Shown here: piece after piece, positions 43,283 to 47,255 of the stretch
Numbering within the stretch: the stretch's first letter is position 1
Layout of the letters: each line of letters begins with the position of its first letter
Source of the DNA: Acidobacteriaceae bacterium
GTDB taxonomy: Bacteria > Acidobacteriota > Terriglobia > Terriglobales > Acidobacteriaceae
DNA: 47,255 nucleotides
NCBI GenBank assembly: GCA_003152695.1
Contig: PMAT01000072.1
Span: 1-47,255, forward strand
Direction: 5' to 3'
Made by a program: the position numbers and the translations under genes
The notes under the pieces: model-generated
Database searches by the model: none
What the model saw: the letters and a program-made list of their open reading frames with translations, nothing else
What the model was told of the DNA's origin: nothing

Positions 43283-43556
43283 GGCGCTGCTTTAAGCGTG
43301 CGCGCACCTTGGCGCTGACGTTTTGTGAAAAATCCGGACCAGCGGCAATTGCTCCAATCGATTTAGCGGCCGCAGCATGAATACGTGCCTGCTCTTGGTC
43401 ATCGTCCTTACGGTTGCGACGGCGGTCCTCCAGCAACTGACGCGCCGTGCGATCCATCAGTTGGGCCAGCGAGATTCCCTCCCGCCGGGCCTCCTCTTCC
43501 AAGCCCATCTTGGTCTCGGGGTCGAGGCGCCAGCTATAAATCTCTGTCTTCGCCAT
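43272..43556 (-). CDS. Antitoxin with ribbon-helix-helix-like N-terminus, partner of the PIN toxin
   Basis: A 94-residue protein. The first 45 residues (IYSWRLDPETKMGLEEEARREG, SLAQLMDRTARQLLEDRR) fit a ribbon-helix-helix DNA-binding dimer, and the rest is a charged, Ala-rich helix (KVRARLKQRHAR) likely to block the toxin. It precedes and overlaps vapC, the usual antitoxin-first order, and probably autoregulates the pair. Confidence 0.8.
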   Translation of the reverse strand: MAKTEIYSWRLDPETKMGLEEEARREGISLAQLMDRTARQLLEDRRRNRKDDDQEQARIHAAAAKSIGAIAAGPDFSQNVSAKVRARLKQRHAR

Positions 43557-43637
43557 GCATTACATTGTAGTGCAGAACCTTTTCAATTGTCCAATAGCGA
43601 GGCTTCTTTGGAAACAAGGCATCATCGCCCATTACGG

Positions 43638-44075
43638 CTATGCGCCCGCCGCTCGCGCCTGGAGATTGGTCTGCGGACCAATGTAGCGAGCGCTTCCGAA
43701 GCCGAGAATCAGATATCCGATGCCGCTCAGAAAAAACAACAGCACGATGCCGAACACCGGGCTCTGACCAAAGGCCTTGGCGATGTCCATGGCCACAATA
43801 ATAGCGATTGCGATGTTGACCACCGGAATGAAATACAGCAGGAGCCACCATCCCGGCCGGCCGGCAATCTGCAAGAGGATGTAGGCGTTGTAGATGGGAA
43901 CCAGAATCGCCCATCCCGGCTGCCCGGCCTTCACAAAGACCCTCCATCCACCGATGACGACCACCGCTACCATGGCCAGGATAACCATCAGCATGGTGCT
44001 TCCGAAGAGAGCGGCCATAAGACCGCCGGCGGCAGAATCCTGCTGCAGTAAGAGTGACGCAATTCCTGAGATCAT
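43638..44075 (-). CDS. DUF5684-type small membrane protein
   Basis: A 145-residue protein from ATG 44075 (AAGGAGA upstream). The longer frame to 44195 lacks any ribosome site and is not used. Four hydrophobic segments occur; between the first and third is the family-like signature WRVFVKAGQPGWAILVPIYN, then GRPGWWLLLYFIPVVNI and MDIAKAFGQSPVFGI. Proteins of this pattern are annotated as DUF5684 and have no known function. No obvious partner; the vapBC pair lies 81 bp downstream. Confidence 0.8.
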   Translation of the reverse strand: MISGIASLLLQQDSAAGGLMAALFGSTMLMVILAMVAVVVIGGWRVFVKAGQPGWAILVPIYNAYILLQIAGRPGWWLLLYFIPVVNIAIAIIVAMDIAKAFGQSPVFGIVLLFFLSGIGYLILGFGSARYIGPQTNLQARAAGA

Positions 44076-44186
44076 ATTGTCTCCTTTGTTAGGCCAGATC
44101 ACTCGCGGTCGCGAGCTTTCAATCGGGAATTCGCCGGAAGCATACACCCAGCCGCCAACCCTGCCAATCGTAAAGAGTACCGCTGA

Positions 44187-44219
44187 GTGTCGCATCCAAA
44201 CTTCTTTTGCTTGGGCGGG
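44187..44219 (+). repeat. Palindromic interspersed repeat, degenerate copy R4
   Basis: GTGTCGCATCCAAAC..TTTTGCTTGGGCGGG aligns with the hairpin half of R2 (GTGCCCCACCCGAGC..TTTGCTTGGGTGGG). Only the hairpin half is kept. It lies upstream of the DUF5684 gene in a noncoding stretch (44076-44551) that has no other clear feature before the tandem repeat at 44481. Confidence 0.45.
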
Positions 44220-44480
44220 CCCTCTAGAATGTTACTAAGGTAGAGTTGCCCACCCTGTACCTTCGTAATCTTGACAAACCGCGCCAAGGGCTTACGCTTG
44301 AGTAGGGCCCCGCCGCGGCGGGTGTCCGCACGCGTCACACGACGTGGTGAACGGTTCTTTGAGAATTCGGTGGTCGGCTACCAGTGTCAAAACCGGGCAG
44401 GCCGGATTACTGGTTGGTTAGCTTGCGTCTTTGAGAGTGCGAAAAGCGGAGAGTGCCGAAAGGGGAAGGATTTTCTGGCG

Positions 44481-44540
44481 TAAGTCCTTTGAATGGAATA
44501 TCTTGACTCCTAACTCCTTTCGATGGAATATTTTGCGAGG
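44481..44540 (+). repeat. Two tandem 30-bp repeats ahead of the protease promoter
   Basis: TAAGTCCTTTGAATGGAATA at 44481 is repeated as TAACTCCTTTCGATGGAATA at 44511, exactly 30 bp apart, about three helical turns. The pair lies 12 bp ahead of the TTGACA box. Same-face spacing is what a regulator binding cooperatively would need, but the function is not known. Confidence 0.6.
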
Positions 44541-44551
44541 GTAATTATCCC

Positions 44552-44581
44552 TTGACAATACGTAACGAAGTTTTGCATACT
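44552..44581 (+). promoter_or_regulatory. Sigma-70 promoter of the trypsin-like protease gene
   Basis: TTGACA at 44552-44557 is a perfect -35 box, followed after 18 bp by CATACT (four of six bases of the -10 consensus). Because the TTG that opens the reading frame is this -35 box, it is unlikely to be the start codon. Confidence 0.55.
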
Positions 44582-44656
44582 TCGTCTGGGAGCCTCCGGC
44601 GAAGAACCTACTACTCTTGGCCGAACCGACTCCCGTACCAGGTCTGGGAGAAGCCT

Positions 44657-45733
44657 GTGCCTAGAATCGCCGACAGCTTCAGTAACGTCGCCGTCTACAT
44701 CTACGACTCACTGGAAGACGCGCGCCTCGGCCAGCGTTTTGGCGCGAGCGGATTCATTGTCACCACACCACTGGATGAGGACGCTGATTTGCTTGCCGCT
44801 TACATCGTGACAAACAAGCACGTCGTTAAGAACCCGAGCAGGTCGTACAGTAAGACGCCAGTCATCCGGCTGAATCGGAAGGATGGAACCACCGAGTGCA
44901 TACCCACCACGGAAGACCAGTGGAAGTGTCACAAGTACGGCGATGACGTGGCCGTTTTTGAACTCAGGGTAGGCGACTGGGATGCTCTCCGCCTCGCCAG
45001 CGTTGAATTGCGACATTTCGTCACGCCAGAACTAATAGTCGATGAAGACATTGGCATCGGTGACGACACGGTGATGGTCGGGAGATTCGTCAACCATGAG
45101 GGGAAACAGCAGAATGCTCCGGCAGTGCGCTTTGGCAGCATTGCCATGATGAACATTGAGCCGATTCATTGTGAGCGGCTCGGCATTGACCAAGAGAGTT
45201 TCCTGGTTGAAACGCGCTCGCTACCTGGCTACAGCGGTTCGGCGGTTCTTATCTACTCTCCATGCGCTACGAACGATATGTCCGAGCGGAGATTCGGGAA
45301 GAACAAAGAGGCCCCAAATCTCGGCAGTGGCGACCCCGACACTGAATTTAAAATCAAGCAATACGTTTCTCCGAAAGGCCCATACCTGCTTGGCATCGAC
45401 TGGTGTCATATCCACCGTCAATCCTTCGTTCTAAATGCGCAGGGCAAGAAGATTGACGGGGAGTATTATGTTGAAGAGAACACCGGCATGGCGGGCGTCA
45501 TTCCGGCGTGGAAGATCGCCGACGTAATCAACTGCGAGGAGTTTATGGCTGCTAGAAAACAAGAGGCGGCAGAGCACAGGGCTCGACACACTTCTAGCGG
45601 AGTTAGTCTTGATGTGGCCGAGCGTCCAGAGCCGATGCAAATCACCCCGAAGGGAGCGGAGATCCCCGTCCCAACCAAAGAGCAGTTTCTTGGCGATCTG
45701 ACGAAGGCGAGTCGGCGCGTCAAGCCAGATTAG
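44657..45733 (+). CDS. Trypsin-like serine peptidase domain protein, cytoplasmic
   Basis: A 358-residue protein from GTG 44657, with GGGAG seven bases ahead. The frame is open from a TTG at 44552, but that codon is part of the -35 box. No signal peptide. A chymotrypsin-fold triad is visible: H55 in IVTNKHVVK, D97 in GDDVAVFEL, S193 in LPGYSGSAVLI (GxSGx). The oxyanion-side residue is S195 where Gly is usual. The C-terminal tail of about 60 residues is polar and Pro-rich. Similar proteins have unknown targets. The lipoprotein gene begins 10 bp downstream, so the two form an operon. GC content looks lower than in core genes. Confidence 0.72.
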   Translation: MPRIADSFSNVAVYIYDSLEDARLGQRFGASGFIVTTPLDEDADLLAAYIVTNKHVVKNPSRSYSKTPVIRLNRKDGTTECIPTTEDQWKCHKYGDDVAVFELRVGDWDALRLASVELRHFVTPELIVDEDIGIGDDTVMVGRFVNHEGKQQNAPAVRFGSIAMMNIEPIHCERLGIDQESFLVETRSLPGYSGSAVLIYSPCATNDMSERRFGKNKEAPNLGSGDPDTEFKIKQYVSPKGPYLLGIDWCHIHRQSFVLNAQGKKIDGEYYVEENTGMAGVIPAWKIADVINCEEFMAARKQEAAEHRARHTSSGVSLDVAERPEPMQITPKGAEIPVPTKEQFLGDLTKASRRVKPD

Positions 45734-45743
45734 GGTGATTACA

Positions 45744-46241
45744 ATGTCTCACATGCGGTTTCGTGCTGTAACAGCTTTCGTATTGCTGATGGTTCTCTGC
45801 TCGTGCAGCCAAGAGAAGCAGCCGCCCAACCCTGACCAGTGGATGAAGACGAGCGATATTCAGCCGCACCCGACGCGGCAATCAAAACTCGCTGATCCGC
45901 AGGTGACGCGAATCAAGAAACTACAAACCAATTTGGCGGACGTAGATGACTCCAGCCTTGATAAGTGGGTTGAGGATTTTGAAAAAGACAGAAATCCGGA
46001 GAAGGAAATCCGCCTGTGGGAAGCCATCGCAGCCGCATATCAGGAATACTCGTCAAGTCATACCCTAATCCCACAGGCCAAGAAAGAGGTGTTTGGCGTT
46101 TTGATACTTCGATCTGGGACAACGGATGAAGCGGAAATTGTGAAACACGCTAACCTTGTAGTGCTAACCGAAAAACAGGCACGGGATGTAATGGCTGATT
46201 ACAAAGGCGAAGCATCCCCAATCGAAGTGGAGATGAAATAG
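45744..46241 (+). CDS. Small hypothetical lipoprotein
   Basis: A 165-residue protein with signal LLMVLCS|CSQEK, a lipobox with the acylated Cys near residue 20 (ATG at 45744, AGGGTGA upstream). The mature part has a helical segment KKLQTNLADVDDSSLDKWVEDF and a C-terminal VVLTEKQARDVMADY. No family is recognised. Co-transcribed with the preceding protease, from which it is 10 bp away; the protease lacks an export signal, so the two would be on opposite sides of the membrane. Confidence 0.7.
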   Translation: MSHMRFRAVTAFVLLMVLCSCSQEKQPPNPDQWMKTSDIQPHPTRQSKLADPQVTRIKKLQTNLADVDDSSLDKWVEDFEKDRNPEKEIRLWEAIAAAYQEYSSSHTLIPQAKKEVFGVLILRSGTTDEAEIVKHANLVVLTEKQARDVMADYKGEASPIEVEMK

Positions 46242-46244
46242 AAA

Positions 46245-46266
46245 AGCCACGGTGCCAGCCGTGGCT
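46245..46266 (-). terminator. Hairpin terminator, active mainly on the minus strand
   Basis: AGCCACGG and CCGTGGCT pair around a six-base loop. On the minus strand the stem is followed by TTTTCTATTT, so it fits an intrinsic terminator for the gene at 46345-46782; it may also end the lipoprotein transcript converging from the left, though no T run follows on that side. Confidence 0.55.
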
Positions 46267-46344
46267 GCGTGACGTGCTCAAGCGCATATTAGCGCAGGAG
46301 CCGCTTTGTGTCCAATAAGACCCATATAGGGGACTGGGGAAAAT

Positions 46345-46782
46345 TCAAGGTTCCTCAAGCCACGCACGAACTCCCGCAGGACTTGGTAGCACAATCTGAT
46401 GGCCGTGCTCGCATAAGATTCCATCCAGTGTCCAAATGGACATCTCTGCAATGCACTGTTCTTTCGTGGTTCCACGCGGTCGGAGTGCGACCAGTTCTAC
46501 TTGAGATTTGCAGTTGCTACCATCGCATCCTGCTACGACGGAAAATCGGTTCATCACTGTCGCCTGAGGCGGTCCGTCAGTCATTACCGTCCCCGGCGAC
46601 AGGTTGCGATTCGGCCAGTCAAATCGGTAGGCACTCTTGCATTGAGGGCATACAAGCGTTACAAAAGGAGCGCCCGTGGTTGACGCTCCCCGATATTGAA
46701 CTATTTCTGCAAGGTTGGTTTGGTGCTGAAAGGTGTGCATCGGACAGTTTGGGCACTGGAGAAGATACATCGGTTCGAGCAT
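46345..46782 (-). CDS. Hypothetical cysteine-rich protein beside the transposase
   Basis: A 145-residue protein from ATG 46782 (GGAAGG upstream; ATG 46797 is possible). Two CxxC pairs, LQCPNCPMHTF near residue 12 and LVCPQCKSAYRF near 47, could bind zinc; further Cys lie in AGCDGSNC and ILCEHGHQ. No family recognised. It lies 47 bp after the transposase stop on the same strand, so it could be a passenger gene of the same element or a resident gene next to its end. Confidence 0.5.
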   Translation of the reverse strand: MLEPMYLLQCPNCPMHTFQHQTNLAEIVQYRGASTTGAPFVTLVCPQCKSAYRFDWPNRNLSPGTVMTDGPPQATVMNRFSVVAGCDGSNCKSQVELVALRPRGTTKEQCIAEMSIWTLDGILCEHGHQIVLPSPAGVRAWLEEP

Positions 46783-46829
46783 AGCAAGCCTTCCCATGAG
46801 CTTCGCCTATATGCATACCGCGATTCCAT

Positions 46830-47255
46830 TCAGAACGGCTCAACCTCAACCGGAGCGCGGCGCACAACAGCATCCCGCTTCTCGATCTGGTGCATGAAGG
46901 TCTGAAACATCGGCTGCGTATCGAAGCGGTGATTGTACCTGAAGCTGTATTCGTCAAGATAAGTTTGCAAGTAGTGACGGCCAACAGAATGGTAAACGCC
47001 GCGCAGTCCATTTTTCACGAGGGACCAAAATCCCTCAATCGTGTTGGTATGTGTGTCGCCGACCACGTACACCTTCTCGCTGTGATTGATTCTGCGGTGC
47101 TGATAGCCCCGCGCATCGAAGCAGTCGTAGGATGGGAAATCGTCGGTGAATACAAGGGACTGAGGCAGGACATGCTCTTTAACCAATCCCAGCAACGTAT
47201 CGGCTTTAACGTCAGCCGCAACAAATGCTCTGACTTGTCTGGCGTCAACTACTCT
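46830..47255 (-). mobile_element. IS1595-type (ISXO2-like) transposase, 5' end cut by the window edge
   Basis: The last 142 codons of a transposase are visible; the frame runs open off the right edge (RVVDARQVRAFVAADVKADT before TTG 47195). DDE-type features: the second Asp in VFTDDFPSYD, the Glu in TIEGFWSLVKNGLRG, and YLDEYSFRYNHR near the end. This matches the IS1595/ISXO2 transposase domain. The N-terminal zinc-ribbon part and the left terminal inverted repeat lie outside the window; no right terminal repeat was identified. Confidence 0.85.

Noticed and set aside
44271-44483. Plus-strand 70-codon frame before the protease
   Set aside because: No ribosome site, Arg-rich composition, and no family likeness; it lies in a repeat-bearing noncoding stretch.
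44552-44656. TTG start for the protease gene
   Set aside because: The TTG is part of a perfect TTGACA box; the GTG at 44657 has a proper ribosome site and natural N-terminus.
1-47255. CRISPR arrays, rRNA genes, phage structural genes
   Set aside because: No regularly spaced repeats, rRNA blocks or phage head/tail motifs were seen on either strand.

Overview
The window looks like a chromosomal segment of an acidobacterium, probably class Terriglobia. This rests on gene content, not on a marker-gene tree: two tandem VWFA proteins of the acidobacterial type, a PEP-CTERM secreted protein, a zf-HC2/Ycf48-type anti-sigma protein, an ECF-like sigma factor with an N-terminal extension, a YXWGXW-repeat protein, and a family of GGGTGGGGCACCC-type palindromic repeats. 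Core genes look GC-rich. The left edge is noncoding and the right edge cuts an IS1595-type transposase.

Layout. (1) 1-6640: an accessory block bounded by two 3'-half copies of tRNA-Leu(CAA) (206-263 and 6580-6636). It holds a PEP-CTERM protein, an RND efflux pump (permease plus lipoprotein adaptor, no outer-membrane channel) and a divergent DUF2306 membrane protein. (2) 6640-13147: a second accessory block with a duplicated leader of about 165 bp, a remnant of a tannase gene, a DUF4239 membrane protein, two tandem histidine-phosphatase-fold lipoproteins and an intact tannase/feruloyl-esterase-family lipoprotein. (3) 13221-21286: core housekeeping genes on the plus strand: meaB and methylmalonyl-CoA epimerase; tsaB and rimI; a DUF465 protein; psd and pssA; an Asd-like protein; lptE and holA; arylamine N-acetyltransferase. 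(4) 21305-28497, minus strand: a phytoene-desaturase-like oxidoreductase, a lipase-maturation-factor protein, and a coupled sigma factor / anti-sigma-Ycf48 / polytopic membrane protein unit.

(5) 28588-32348: a frameshifted ARPP-1-like gene, a metallopeptidase fused to a zinc ribbon and bracketed by inverted palindromic repeats, a YXWGXW protein, and a 53-residue metallothionein gene that is easy to miss. (6) 32347-36483: two VWFA proteins in one operon. (7) 36721-43556: RNase P RNA, a divergent diadenylate-cyclase-domain protein, a LolA-like protein with no canonical start codon in front of its signal peptide, an orphan HicB, a zinc-finger membrane protein, a YycJ-like hydrolase, dnaB and a VapBC-type pair. 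(8) 43638-47255: a DUF5684 membrane protein, a trypsin-like protease with a small lipoprotein, a cysteine-rich protein and the truncated transposase.

Linked functions: meaB and mce serve methylmalonyl-CoA metabolism; psd and pssA make phosphatidylethanolamine; lptE exports LPS; the sigma/anti-sigma unit is a regulatory module. The most unusual material is the duplicated secreted-enzyme locus at 6736-13147 and the repeat-flanked metallopeptidase at 29700-30700. All family names come from motif recognition by eye; no search was run.
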